NCBI RefSeq assembly: GCF_030463565.1
Contig: NC_134648.1
Span: forward strand, 45,351,498-45,415,497
Length of the DNA: 64,000 nucleotides
Direction of reading: 5' to 3'
Source of the DNA: Pelecanus crispus
Lineage: Eukaryota > Chordata > Aves > Pelecaniformes > Pelecanidae
The stretch's first letter is position 1. Each line of letters opens with the position of its first letter. The notes under the pieces were generated by a model, which was not told where the DNA came from, did no database searches, and was given only the letters and a program-made list of their open reading frames with translations. This document shows positions 12,001 to 62,991 of this stretch, piece after piece. The translations under genes were made by a program, and so were the position numbers.

Positions 12001-15000
12001 GCTCTTGGATGACTTGTATGAATTTGGGAATGTCAGGCTGCTCCCTGGAGAGGACCTGCTGTCCCCACGATGGGCTAACGCCGACGGAGGTGGGGAAGAG
12101 CCAATACGTGGGAGCGCTCTTTGGCCCTTACGCTGCTGCTCGCTGATGGAGCAGGGTCGGAAGCCGCAGCGTCACCAATCTCCCAATATCAGCTTAGTGA
12201 TGGCAGCGTGGCAATACCAACAGCATCACTTCATTTACAAAAAAGAGGAAGTCTGGGTGTTTTTGTAGTGTCTTAAAATCCCTTCAAATCCCTCTAGCAC
12301 GAGTACTTTCACAGAACAGCGTTTGCCACCTTCTCTTATGGAAAGCTTTTTGTTAATATTTGAGCGATGAAGAAAACACAGCAGCTGTTAGCATCGTTTT
12401 CCCCTTGAGGCAGATTGTCCTCAGGTAAAACAAAACACAATTAAGGTACCAGCAAGGTCAGTTATATTAGACAATCCATATCCTTGTAATGCAGATATTT
12501 CCTTCAACGTCTGTCACCAGCATCAAATCCCCAGCCCCAGCAAGATAATTGGCAGCCTCCTTCTAGGGGGAAGATGAAATGGCTTGTGCTGCCACCAAAA
12601 CCAGCCTGGATTTTGTTTAAGTGCCGGAGCCTGGGGGTGCTATCGCTCATCTAGCTATATTGCTGGAGAGTCATGTATCAAGGACAGGCTTCTGAGACGG
12701 CTTCTTGTCTCCCTCCTATTTACTGCTCCTTTAATTACAAACCAGATGTCGAGGGAAGATTTAAAAGTCAACTTTATTTGAAATTCTGAAATATAAAAAA
12801 CCTGACCACAACAAATTTTTTTGTGGTGGGGAGGGGAAACATGAAGGAGAGAAATGTTCTTTAATCCTTTGCTTATAGTTCTTTTCCATTTTATTTTTAA
12901 CTCTTATTTTTTAAAGTTGTGGTTATTTTTCCTTTTATTAAGTGGCCAAAGGCATTTCTCTTTTTCTTTCTGCCCCCTCAGCCCCCAGAAGAGTTTTTTA
13001 GGCTTTTCTCTGAGAACCAGACCTCACCCGAGACCTTCTCCCTCCCAGCCGGGATTGCTCTCATACATTCCTCCTGCTGTTTATGCCTCAAGACTGTTCA
13101 GAAACATCAAATGCAGCTGCCCGCTTGCTTAACGACATTTTATTTGGGGACCACGTTACACCTCCTCTCCGGCGGCCGCGCAGGCTCCCAGGTGTCAGGC
13201 AAGGAGCCAGCGCTGGCCTCCAGGCTCTGCTGGAGATACGGCTGGGGCTGGGAGCAATGGGATGCCTACCTCGCAGCCGGAGATCACGGTCCCCCGCTGG
13301 TGTGTGGGCGCTGGGATGGAGGACGACCTGGGTCAGGAGCTGCCGCTGCCGTGCTCTGGAGCCCCCCAGGCAGTCGGATGGAGCATCCTCCGGAAGGCAC
13401 CGGGAGCTCTCTGCTCCAGCAAGGAAAGGTATCTACAGGAACCTGAAGCATGCCCTCGCTTTGGAAGGTCCTCCAGAGGTTGATGCAGCCATCACTGAGT
13501 CTGACTGCTGAATCTTGATAAGGCTTGAATGGGTCTCCCAGGCTTATTTTAGCAGCAGAGTTATGGACAAGGGTAGAAGCTCCTTCACAAGAAACGGGAA
13601 GCTTCTGCCAAAAGGGAGGCCGAGCAGCACCGTACCACTCTCATTTCCATTCCCTACGCACACCAGCAGTCAACTCCAACCAGAAAGGAGGGAATGCTGT
13701 GAGGATGTAAGAGAAGGAACTGTGTCCTCCTCTTCTCACCCCTACCAGCTCCCCAGGAGCGCCCGTGTCCTTTCCGCTCACCAGCTACTGCATTTTTCCA
13801 CTAGAAGTTTGATTTCCTATTTACTGTGGGATTAACCCTTTGGTCAATCTAAGGTCATCTAAGGATGACTCTCACACATCAGCGGGCAATATGTTTGACC
13901 AAGTCTAACCTGATTTTATCAGACTGTAGGGAATGCAGCGTATGGTCAGGAGCAATGCCATCGTTCAGTTTCTTGCTTAGGAAAGCCTCAACCTTAAATA
14001 AATTTCCCATTGTATGATGTGCAGATGGGTTAGGTGCTGCACTCTCAGCTATGTAATGGGACTAATGGCATTTGATGTCGGGGGACAAAAATCCAGCAAA
14101 TTTCCACAGGATTTGGGGGTGCGTGCACACAAAGCTGTTAAATATCCTTATAAATTTTCTGAATTTTCTAATTATAAAATTTTGGGAAGGAGTAAAAGCT
14201 GAAAGCAAGAAGACAACCCCATGTAACCATTCCAAAAGCTCAGAAGCTGTGAGAGCCGGGTATAACACCAGTCACCAGGGTTAAATTCCCTTGTGAATGC
14301 GGGGAGGGAGGGGAAATAATCTACAATGACCCTGCAAGTGGGAGCCAGGGCACTGGGAGCCAGCACTGGGGCAGGGGCAGCCTAGAGAAAATACTAACCA
14401 TATGGCTAATAACCAATTTCAATCCCAAGAAATTTTTTCCAATGTTTCTGTTAAAGATCTGCGGGCGCTGGCACACGCTGCAGCAAGACCAATGATGAGA
14501 TGATGGGTTGTGCAGTTTTGGGTCCCACCTCAGAAACTGGTAATAAACTGGAGGCAGGCGGAGAAGGCTGCAAGAAGGCTGTGCCGCGAGTGCACTGTGG
14601 AGCCTGGGGCAGACAAACTCTCGCCATACCATGGGGAAGGGCTGAGAGGTGCAGCAGAAGGAGCGGCGGGTGGGGAGGTGGAGCCGTGATTCCACCTCTG
14701 TGACTTCGGGAGGGGACACTCTAAGCTACCTCCCCCAAGTCTTCCCGTGACTTCTGGGCCATCTCAGGCCCAGGAACACTGAGGGCCCGAGGAAACTCCC
14801 TGACGCAACTCCAGCCTACAGCTTTTACTGGAAAAATGTTGGGAGTCTCAGTAAATGCACTCGGTGCACCTGCTTTCCAACTGGCACCTCACCTCCCGCT
14901 ACTCCTATGCAGGAAAAAGCATCGCTGGGTTCCTCAGCCCTTAGGACAGAAGCTGAGCTGGACGTGCCTACCACTTTTGCAACATGACAAAAGCAAATGA

Positions 15001-15480
15001 AACATTAAGGGGAACATTGCTTACAAGGAGAGACTGAAAAGAACTATTTACGTATCGCTTGGAGGAACAGCATGAAACAGTGGATCTGTAAACAGAGATC
15101 CAGTTACTCAGTGAGAAATGTAGCTGGGAAGTCCCAGTTACAAAGGTCAGCCCAAATATTAGGCAAAAACCATGCAGCCAGTCAGTGGAGTGACCTAATT
15201 GCGCTGCAGCGCGGCTCATCGGTCCCGGTTACAGCCGTTTGTACTAACAAAGGGTGATCTCTAGCCCGCAGAGCCTATAATCTAATCTAAAATTCAGTGC
15301 AACCATGAAAACGGAGGAAAATGGGAGAGTAATATAAAACATGATTAAGACTTTGCCAAGCAAATATAATCAGAGCACTTACACAGCCAAGCGGTTGAGC
15401 GTTTCGAGCAGGTGGGGCAAGTCCTGTTCTTGCACGAAGGCTTCAAATCTTTCTTGCCACTTCTGGAAAGCCCCTCGGCC
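12000..15480. other. Intergenic DNA upstream of INSM1, no gene recognised
   Basis: Alternating AT-rich and GC-rich segments, with a GC peak at about 13160-13400. The open frames (up to 175 codons, 12919-13446 plus) overlap other frames of similar length and match no protein I know. No splice-bounded exon or RNA gene is supported. Confidence 0.5.
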
Positions 15481-15916
15481 TAGAGGTGCTGGTTGTCCCT
15501 TTCTCCCGGTGTTGTCTAATTTCTCCTGCTAGGGGATGTTCCCGGGACGGTGAGTCCGGCCGTGCTGCCGTGGCCCGGGGACGTCTGTCCCTGGGCGAGG
15601 GACGGAGCAAGGCTTTGGCGTGTTCATTCTCAATGGCACGCCATCTTGTGTATGCCGCCAGCAGCAGGTCTCCGGGCGGGATCGCAGTGTCCTGCCTTCG
15701 AAACCGGGCTCGGATGAACGAGCGGTGGAAGGGGAGATGCCGGTAAGGCGCGGAGGGCTCGGCGGGGCCGCTGGCCAAGCGCTCGCCATCGCCCGCGGAC
15801 AGCAGGGCATCTCTCAGAGGGCGAGCAGAGGTTCAGCAAGGACCAGCGCCGCCGTGCCCCAGGGATGCACCCGCTGCCACCAGGCTCCCGGCACCCGCAA
15901 CCGGGCCAGGGAGGGC

Positions 15917-15940
15917 GGGGGGGGGGGGGGGGGGGGGGGG
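15917..15940 (+). repeat. Homopolymer run of 24 G
   Basis: An uninterrupted run of 24 G residues about 690 bases upstream of the INSM1 start codon, inside the CpG island. It can form G-quadruplexes in vitro by composition. Length may be unreliable, since such runs are prone to sequencing error and are polymorphic. Confidence 0.9.
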
Positions 15941-16266
15941 CAGGTTTGGGCTGCTCCGCCGCGTGTTGCAGCACAGCTCAGGCTTGCCTCCCCGGGCTCG
16001 GAGGAGGCTGCCCACGGGTGAAGCTGCCAGGGTACCACAGCCATGACACAGAGCAGCGATGCAGCGTTCTGAGCGGCAGCGGCAATTCGCCTCTTGCCCG
16101 GCGACCTCGCCTTAACGCCAGACCGTTCTGGCGCCTTCCGAGAAAACCCTCGATGTGGCGGTGCTGAAGGACGGAGCCCGCTCCCGGCTGCCGCTGCCTT
16201 CAGGGGAAAGAGGCGCGGGGCGGCCCGGCCGTGGGTGAAGGCCGCTGGCTCGGACACCACCGGCGG

Positions 16267-16272
16267 CATCTG
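16267..16272 (+). promoter_or_regulatory. E-box CATCTG in INSM1 promoter
   Basis: CATCTG (CAGATG on the other strand) is the E-box form preferred by NeuroD/Neurogenin-type bHLH factors. It lies 355 bases upstream of the INSM1 ATG. Mammalian INSM1 is known to be activated by NeuroD1/E47 and Neurogenin3 through promoter E-boxes. Whether this particular site is the orthologous one is inferred. Confidence 0.4.
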
Positions 16273-16518
16273 GGGACGCTCCCGCCAGAGCGCTGCCGGC
16301 CCCTGACCGGGGGGCTGCGGCCGTGCCCCGGCGCGGGCTGCCGCCGCCTGGGAGCCACGCTCCCGGGCCCGCACCTCTCTCCGCCCCGCAGGGCGCCTCG
16401 GCCGCTTCCCGCCGCGGGCCGCGCTCCCGGCGACACCCCGCCGGGGCAGCGGGGAGCCCCGGCCCGGCCCGGCCCGGCCGCCGCCTCCGCCCGCCGCCAG
16501 CGCCGGCCCCAACTCCTC

Positions 16519-16523
16519 ATTGG
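16519..16523 (-). promoter_or_regulatory. Inverted CCAAT box (ATTGG)
   Basis: ATTGG, read as CCAAT on the minus strand, lies 52 bases upstream of the TATA box. This spacing is typical of NF-Y sites in vertebrate core promoters. It is one of the few non-GC words in the region, which makes chance less likely. Confidence 0.6.
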
Positions 16524-16574
16524 CCGCCGCCGCCGGAGGGAGGATGACGCCCGGGCGGGAGCGGGCGCCGGGGG

Positions 16575-16580
16575 TATAAA
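16575..16580 (+). promoter_or_regulatory. TATA box of INSM1
   Basis: GGGGTATAAAGGCC, a consensus TATA box embedded in sequence that is otherwise almost wholly G and C. Transcription would start about 25-30 bases downstream, near 16,600-16,610. That leaves an unusually short leader of about 20 bases before the ATG at 16627, unless another upstream start is used. Confidence 0.7.
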
Positions 16581-16626
16581 GGCCGGGCGGGCTGGTGGCG
16601 CCGCGCTCCCGCCGCCCCGCCCCGCC

Positions 16627-17076
16627 ATGCCGCGCGGCTTCCTCGTCAAGCGCAGCCGGCGCCCCGGCGGCTCCTACCGGGCGCGCCCGCGGGAGCGGGA
16701 CCCGGAGCGGGACCGGGAGCGGGAGCCGGAGCGGGACCCGCCGCCCGCCCCGCCGCCGCCGCCCGCCGCCGGGGGCAGCCCCGCCGCCAGGCAGGGGGCG
16801 GAGGAGGAGGAGGAGGGCGAGGAGGAGGAGGGCGCCGCCGCCGCCGCCTGCCCCGCGACGTGGCCCCCCGGCGGCGGCTGCGGGGGCCCCGGGCTCGCCC
16901 CGCCGGAGGGGCCGGCCGCCTGGGGGGTGGCGGGGCCCTGCAGCGCCGCGGGTCCGCGGGCGGCCCTCTTCGAGCGGTGCCTCAGCTCCCCCGCCTCCGC
17001 CGAGTCCTTCCCCCTGGCCGCCTCCTTCCCGCCCGCCGAGAAGCTGCTGCTGCAGCCCCGCACGCCGCTGCCCGCC

Positions 17077-17110
<34 letters not shown>

Positions 17111-18060
17111 TGCCCGCGCTGAAGCGGCCGTCGCGGGCCAAGGCGCCGGCCAAGAAGGCCAAGGCCACGCGGAAGCTGAGCTTCGCCGACGAGGTGACCA
17201 CCTCGCCCGTGCTGGGGCTGCGCATCAAGGAGGAGGGGCCCGAGGGCCGGCCGGGGCCGGGGCCGCCGGCGGGGCGCACGCCGCTGGGCGAGTTCATCTG
17301 CCAGCTGTGCAAGGAGCAGTACGCGGACCCGCTGGCGCTGGCCCAGCACCGCTGCTCCCGCATCGTGCGCGTCGAGTACCGCTGCCCCGAGTGCCACAAG
17401 ATCTTCAGCTGCCCCGCCAACCTGGCCTCGCACCGCCGCTGGCACAAGCCGCGGCCCGGCCCCAGCGCCGACGGCTCCGCCGCCGCCGCCGCCGCCGCCC
17501 CGCCGGGCAAGGAGAACAGCCCCGAGCGGCGTCCCCGCGGCCCCGCCGCGCCCCCGCCCCAGCCGCCGCCGCCCCGTCAGCACCGCGGCGGCGCGGACAG
17601 CGCCTCGCCCGGCCCCGCTCCCGCTCCCGCTCCCGGCCCCGGCGGCGGCCCCGGCGGGGAGGCGTTCGCCTGCCCCTGCTGCCAGAAGCGGTTCCGGCGG
17701 CAGGCCTACCTCCGCAAGCACCTGGGCACCCACGGGCCGGCGCGGCCCGCCGCCTACGGCCCGCCGGAGCGCGGGCAGCTCGCCTTCGCCTGCCACCTCT
17801 GCGGCGCCCGCTTCCCCTCGGCGGACATCAGGGACAAGCACCGGCTGTGGCACGCCGTGCGGGAGGAGCTGCTGCTGCCGCCGCCGGCCGGGCCCCCCGA
17901 GGGCGGCGCGGCGGGCGGCGAGCGGCAGGGCTTCCCCTGCAAGCACTGCCCCGCCACCTTCTTCAGCGCGCCCGGGCTGGCGCGGCACGCCAGCAAGTGC
18001 CACCCGCCGGAGGGCAGGCAGGTCCTGCTGCTCCAGGTGCCCGTCCGGCCGGGCTGCTAG
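16627..18060 (+). CDS. INSM1: Insulinoma-associated protein 1 (SNAG zinc-finger repressor), complete single exon
   Basis: A 477-residue nuclear transcriptional repressor. In vertebrates INSM1 drives differentiation of pancreatic endocrine cells, adrenal chromaffin cells and late neuronal progenitors. The start (ATG, G at -3) yields the SNAG motif [10 protein letters not shown], which recruits KDM1A/LSD1-CoREST and must be N-terminal. Then come an Arg/Glu/Asp repeat (22-38), poly-Glu (59-68), an 11-Pro run (151-161), a basic nuclear-localisation segment (166-183), the INSM-specific block [15 protein letters not shown] (184-198) and five zinc fingers. ZF1 C225-C243 is atypical (C2HC), ZF2 C253-H273, ZF3 C348-H369 with [11 protein letters not shown]4 C389-H409, and ZF5 C438-H459 reads C2HC/H. 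The C-terminus [11 protein letters not shown] is INSM1-like. Human INSM1 is 510 residues; this one has a shorter, Ala/Pro-rich linker between ZF2 and ZF3. The gene is intronless, as in other vertebrates. INSM2 is the only close alternative; the SNAG end and C-terminus favour INSM1. Confidence 0.97.
16689..16740 (+). repeat. Coding tandem repeat of GAGCGGGACCCG-type units in INSM1
   Basis: Hexamer-based units (GAGCGG, GACCCG, GACCGG, GAGCCG) repeat in frame and encode [17 protein letters not shown] (residues 22-38) directly after the SNAG domain. This minisatellite-like expansion looks lineage-specific: human INSM1 as I recall it lacks an Arg/Glu/Asp repeat here. Confidence 0.8.
17078..17109 (+). 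repeat. CCG trinucleotide run coding polyproline in INSM1
   Basis: Eleven consecutive CCG codons encode P151-P161 of INSM1. It is a pure trinucleotide repeat and so likely length-variable between individuals. Confidence 0.9.
17576..17604 (+). promoter_or_regulatory. Split RE1 (REST/NRSF)-like element inside INSM1 coding sequence
   Basis: Left half GTCAGCACC (17576-17584) and right half GGACAGCGCC (17595-17604) match the two halves of the RE1 consensus almost perfectly, separated by 10 bases (GCGGCGGCGC) where the canonical element has 2. The extra 8 bases correspond to the long end of the expanded spacings known for non-canonical REST sites. REST silences neuronal and neuroendocrine genes, and INSM1 is such a gene, so the context fits. 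Function is inferred. It encodes part of the ZF2-ZF3 linker. Confidence 0.5.
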
Positions 18061-18735
18061 GCCCGCGGCCGCCCCGCGATGGGATTGCTCCGGAAGCCCG
18101 GGCGAGCCGAGCCAGTCCCGTCCACGCTGTAATTCCTATGGAAAGTCGCGGTACTCACGGCCACGAAGGCGGAGGGGCCGCCCGCCGGCTGCCGCCGCGC
18201 CCCCTCCCCGGCCGGCGGCCCACGGCACTCGCCCCCGCGGCGGCGCGGCGCGGAGCGGGGTTCGGCCGCCTCCGCGGCTCCGGCCGGCGGCCTTCGCGCC
18301 GGGCCCGGCGAGGGAGGGGGCGCCGGGGCGCGGCTGGCGGCGGGGCACGGCCCGGGGCGGGCGGCCGGGCCCTGCCCGCATCGGCCGGGAGGCGGGCGGC
18401 GCCGGGGCGGCGGCCCGCTGGAAGTACATCTTCCGTAGCTACTGCGCTCGGTGCCGGGATCGCGGTACAGCTGTACATACGATATTTAAAGAGAGGAATT
18501 ATTTTTCGTGAGAAAAGGAGCCTGATCTAGTGACCTTGTTTTGATAGCCTTAGCCCCCGAGCTTCAACATTTAAGTCACTGTGAGGTGTTTTGTTTGCTG
18601 TACTCTGTGCTAAGATAGTCGAGAAGGTAAACGTTCCTATTAAGTCAATGTCGAGTCATATAATAGCTAGCAAAACGTATGGAAAATTAATCGTGCTGTC
18701 TGCTTAATTAAAATACGAGCTGTTGGTCTTCTATA
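18061..18735 (+). other. INSM1: INSM1 3' UTR (probable extent)
   Basis: The region after the stop stays GC-rich to about 18,440, then turns into AT-balanced, non-repetitive sequence at 18,470-18,720 (for example TGTACATACGATATTTAAAG and GTCATATAATAGCTAGC) with the texture of a conserved 3' UTR. An ATTAAA signal ends it, with a T/G-rich stretch following (CTGTTGGTCTTCT). A longer UTR to the AATAAA at 19277 is possible. Confidence 0.55.
18707..18712 (+). terminator. Candidate INSM1 polyadenylation signal ATTAAA
   Basis: ATTAAA is the commonest variant hexamer. It lies 647 bases after the INSM1 stop codon and is followed within 15-25 bases by a TG/CT-rich element. It is the first plausible signal downstream of the gene. 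Confidence 0.4.
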
Positions 18736-19162
18736 GCTAAGTACGCATCTCCCGCTCACTCTCTGCTTCTGTACTCTGGCGACCGTGCGGCAGGCAAAGC
18801 GCGCGCCCCCCGTTTCGAAACCCGCTCCCTTAGGGGCCTGTTGGTGCGGCACGCACGACAGCAAGGAGGGCGCGTCGGTCTCGCCAGGCAGAGGGGTCCC
18901 TGTCCGCACGCGGCCTTTTCGGATGGCCTCCGGCCCCTCTCCCCCGTGAGCTCCTCCGAGTGTTGTGAACAGCTGGAATTAGGACACGGAACAGTCTTTT
19001 GATACGTTGCTGAAGCGCAGGTGACCGGCTGCCTGCCTTCTCCCTAAGGAGACCCACCGTTAGCAAAGCAACCCGCGGTGCATGTTCCCTGGCTTTAACG
19101 GTGGCCTGGCCGAATGCTTCGAAATACCGTCGAATTTACCAGCTACTGACATTTCAGCCGGG

Positions 19163-19211
19163 ATTTATTTATTTATTTATTTATTTGGTTTTTTTTTTTT
19201 TTTTCCCCCCC
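19163..19211. repeat. (ATTT)6 microsatellite followed by T-run and C-run
   Basis: Six perfect ATTT units (19163-19186), then GG, a 16-base T run and a run of about 7 C. Simple-sequence DNA. Confidence 0.9.
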
Positions 19212-19276
19212 ACACGTTAAGTGCTTGTTTCTAAACGCGAGAGCAGATGAGGCCAAGAATAAGGGCAGGCGAATTC

Positions 19277-19282
19277 AATAAA
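19277..19282 (+). terminator. Second candidate INSM1 polyadenylation signal AATAAA
   Basis: Canonical AATAAA (TTCAATAAAGG) 1.2 kb after the INSM1 stop. Use of this site would give a 3' UTR of about 1.25 kb, closer to what I recall for the human mRNA. A further AATAAA occurs at 19681. Confidence 0.4.
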
Positions 19283-19399
19283 GGATTTAAAACAAAGCTC
19301 ATGCCTTTCTTCAATTCAGCAGGGCAAAGTGGGTCAGCTGGCGGTTTCTGAAGAACCGAATTGATCCCAGCCGTAGTCTTTGTTCTGACACTCTCTCTG

Positions 19400-19790
19400 A
19401 AATGAGCATGCAAAATATTTTCAATCTTTTGATTAGCATCCTCTAAAGCAATTATTTCTGTGCCTTTCTATTTTGTTACGCAAGGCAAATATTCACGTGT
19501 GTCACACCCAAAGGCTGAAAGCAAGCGATGAGTGCTTTATTTTAAATGTGCTTTACAGACTTTCTCATTTTAGTTCCAGGACCTGGACAAATGAATTAAC
19601 ACAATATAACCTAAAGCAGCCAAGATTTGCTGCCTGACGAAGGAGGCTAAACTGGCAGCTCACTCTTCTCATATGCCAGAAATAAAGCGTGTTATTTTAA
19701 GTTGTGCATTTTTCCATCATTTGTTGGTCACGGAGACTTAGGTAAAAATGCCCATTTATGCAATTAAATGAGTTGTCCCCTGGAGAAGGT
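19400..19790. promoter_or_regulatory. Candidate conserved noncoding element downstream of INSM1
   Basis: Non-repetitive, AT-rich and motif-dense: ATGCAAAATATTTTC, CTTTTGATTAGCATCC, AATGAATTAACACAATATAA, CATTTATGCAATTAAATGAG, without coding potential. It sits between the two convergent genes, and octamer/homeodomain-like words suggest a regulatory element or distal 3' UTR. Texture only. Confidence 0.3.
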
Positions 19791-20840
19791 CACTGTGTTT
19801 TTTTAAATCATCGCTCTCCTTTCTCCACTTGTACAGTCAAAGACGAAGGGCTCTGGACCACAGAAACCTGATGATTATTAACTGCTCCTACAATTAGCAC
19901 TCGAACAACCAGCCTGCAGGAGGGAACGTCCAGCACTTTGCATTACCTGCGGAGCTATGTGGATTGTATTTACTAGCTCTGGGGAAAAGTTTTCAGTACG
20001 GCGTTCTTGCGATGGGTTGGGAAAGAGTTCCTAAGAACTCGTGTGTACTTTTTAATACAAATGAAAACTAGGCTGTGTATCACACTTAACTGCTCCACGT
20101 GTAATATGCTATTCTCCTATAAATTGGAGTAAGAAACTAACCATTGAGGTGAATGACTAATATACAAAAGGTGGTAAGAATAATTTTATTGTATTATTAA
20201 ATAGCATGTCTTCTCTTCAACCATTACAAATTTGTAGATACTCCATGAATGACAATACGTAATTTATCTTTTTATTGTTGCCCATATGATATATTTACAC
20301 ATGCAGTTAGTACCGATGTCATGCTACATTTTGTTAACAGCATTTTGTCGTTTGCCAGACTCAAAATGTGAGCATTTCATCTTCTGTAGGAAAATATCTC
20401 TGGGAGGGTGGAACGCGTGTACTAATCTGCACTCACGGGGTTGGAATCGTCAGCATTTCAGGCCAGGCTCCTGGAACATGTTTCCTTTTCTTCCCTAGTA
20501 CACATCATCAGAGCAATGAATTTCTATGAGGAGAGTGCTTTTTTTTTTTTTTTTTTTTTTTAAATGTAAGAAACAAGAATATACATCTAGACCCAGCCCG
20601 GTGATAAAGGCTAAAAACCATGAAACTCAATGGCATTTACTATTGATACCACTTGGAAAAGCAAAACATTATAAAAATATTTGGAAGCCAAGCATAAGTA
20701 GAATTTCAGCACAGTGATTTTTTTTGTTTTGTTTTTCTGGCATAGATTATGGCATCACCTGCAGAGTTATGAAATGATAGTTGCTTTGTGAAGAAAGAGT
20801 TGGTGCTACGAGCAAGTTATTTCGTTTGGACTCTGTAATG
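19790..20840. other. Spacer between convergent INSM1 and RALGAPA2
   Basis: AT-rich spacer with no open frame of note. It contains a 23-base T run (20539-20561) and two AATAAA words on the minus strand (20185-20190, 20271-20276) that could serve as more distal RALGAPA2 polyadenylation signals. Confidence 0.5.
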
Positions 20841-20844
20841 CTTG

Positions 20845-21404
20845 AAAGGCCGTTGAACTATTTTATTCCTAACATAAATAATCTGTACACATCCTGTGCA
20901 TTAACATTGTGACATCTGACAAAGACTTTACAAATGCAACTTCAATTTAAAATTGTACATTCATTTTCAAGTTGTACATATTTCTTTCTTTGTTACAGAG
21001 AAAATTGCAATGGGGCACAATAAATATAGTGTAATCAAACTGCAGTCTCCAATTCCATATACGACTCGAGATCAACCAGAGTTAAAAATGAGTACTGTTA
21101 AGATATCGTAATCATCCAGGAAGGTAAAAGGTGCAGAGGACAAACTGCACTGCAGAGGGGGGAAAAAAAAAAAAAGAAAAAAAAAAAAAAAAAAGGCAGC
21201 CTGGAGTTTGATAAAAAACCCCCAAAAGTTAAAACATTAAAGTAAAATTCCAGTGTCACTGTTTAAAATAAACGTACAGAACAGGGGTATGCAGGGAAGG
21301 GGCACACACACATTAGAGACATTATCCTTTAACGGAAAGCGGCGCGCGGCTGCGGGAAGGGTGGCCGATCGCTGTTCACTAGCAAGCTGCAGGCATCGCG
21401 CCAC
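20845..21404 (-). other. RALGAPA2: RALGAPA2 3' UTR (probable extent)
   Basis: On the minus strand the region follows the stop codon directly. It includes a long T-tract in transcript sense (A13-G-A18 on the plus strand, 21163-21194) and several TGTACA-type words (around 20882-20980) resembling RNA-binding-protein sites. The extent is set by the AATAAA at 20862-20867. The real UTR may continue to signals near 20,271 or 20,185. Confidence 0.5.
20862..20867 (-). terminator. Candidate RALGAPA2 polyadenylation signal AATAAA
   Basis: Minus-strand GGAATAAAATAG, the first canonical hexamer after the RALGAPA2 stop (about 540 bases downstream). No strong GT-rich downstream element is obvious, so more distal sites may be used as well. 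Confidence 0.4.

Positions 21405-62991
<41,587 letters not shown>

Larger units (their letters stand above)
15480..18440. other. CpG island spanning INSM1 promoter, gene and proximal 3' UTR
   Basis: A continuous ~3-kb block of very high GC with CpGs throughout, contrasting sharply with the AT-rich DNA after about 18,470. It covers the INSM1 promoter, the entire single-exon coding region and the first ~380 bases after the stop. The composition opens long spurious frames on both strands. CpG islands over developmental transcription-factor genes are common and often Polycomb-regulated; that last point is general knowledge and was not seen here. Confidence 0.9.

Noticed and set aside
12919-13511. 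Plus-strand frames of 175 and 142 codons over a GC peak
   Set aside because: Overlapping alternative frames in GC-rich DNA; no recognised protein.
1-15480. Expected 3' exons of CFAP61 (usual upstream neighbour)
   Set aside because: No exon could be matched to the protein from the sequence alone, so none is reported; the gene probably ends left of the window.
16231-16626. In-frame 132-codon extension upstream of the INSM1 ATG
   Set aside because: It starts at a non-ATG codon, contains the TATA and CCAAT boxes, and the SNAG motif must be N-terminal to work, so the start at 16627 is preferred.
15814-18003. 729-codon minus-strand open frame antisense to INSM1
   Set aside because: Composition artefact: in a GC-saturated CpG island stop codons are rare. 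The peptide is low-complexity Gly/Ala/Arg and shadows the real INSM1 frame.
16860-18530. 556-codon open frame in another plus frame over INSM1
   Set aside because: Overlaps INSM1, Ala/Arg/Pro low complexity and no domain; a GC-driven shadow.
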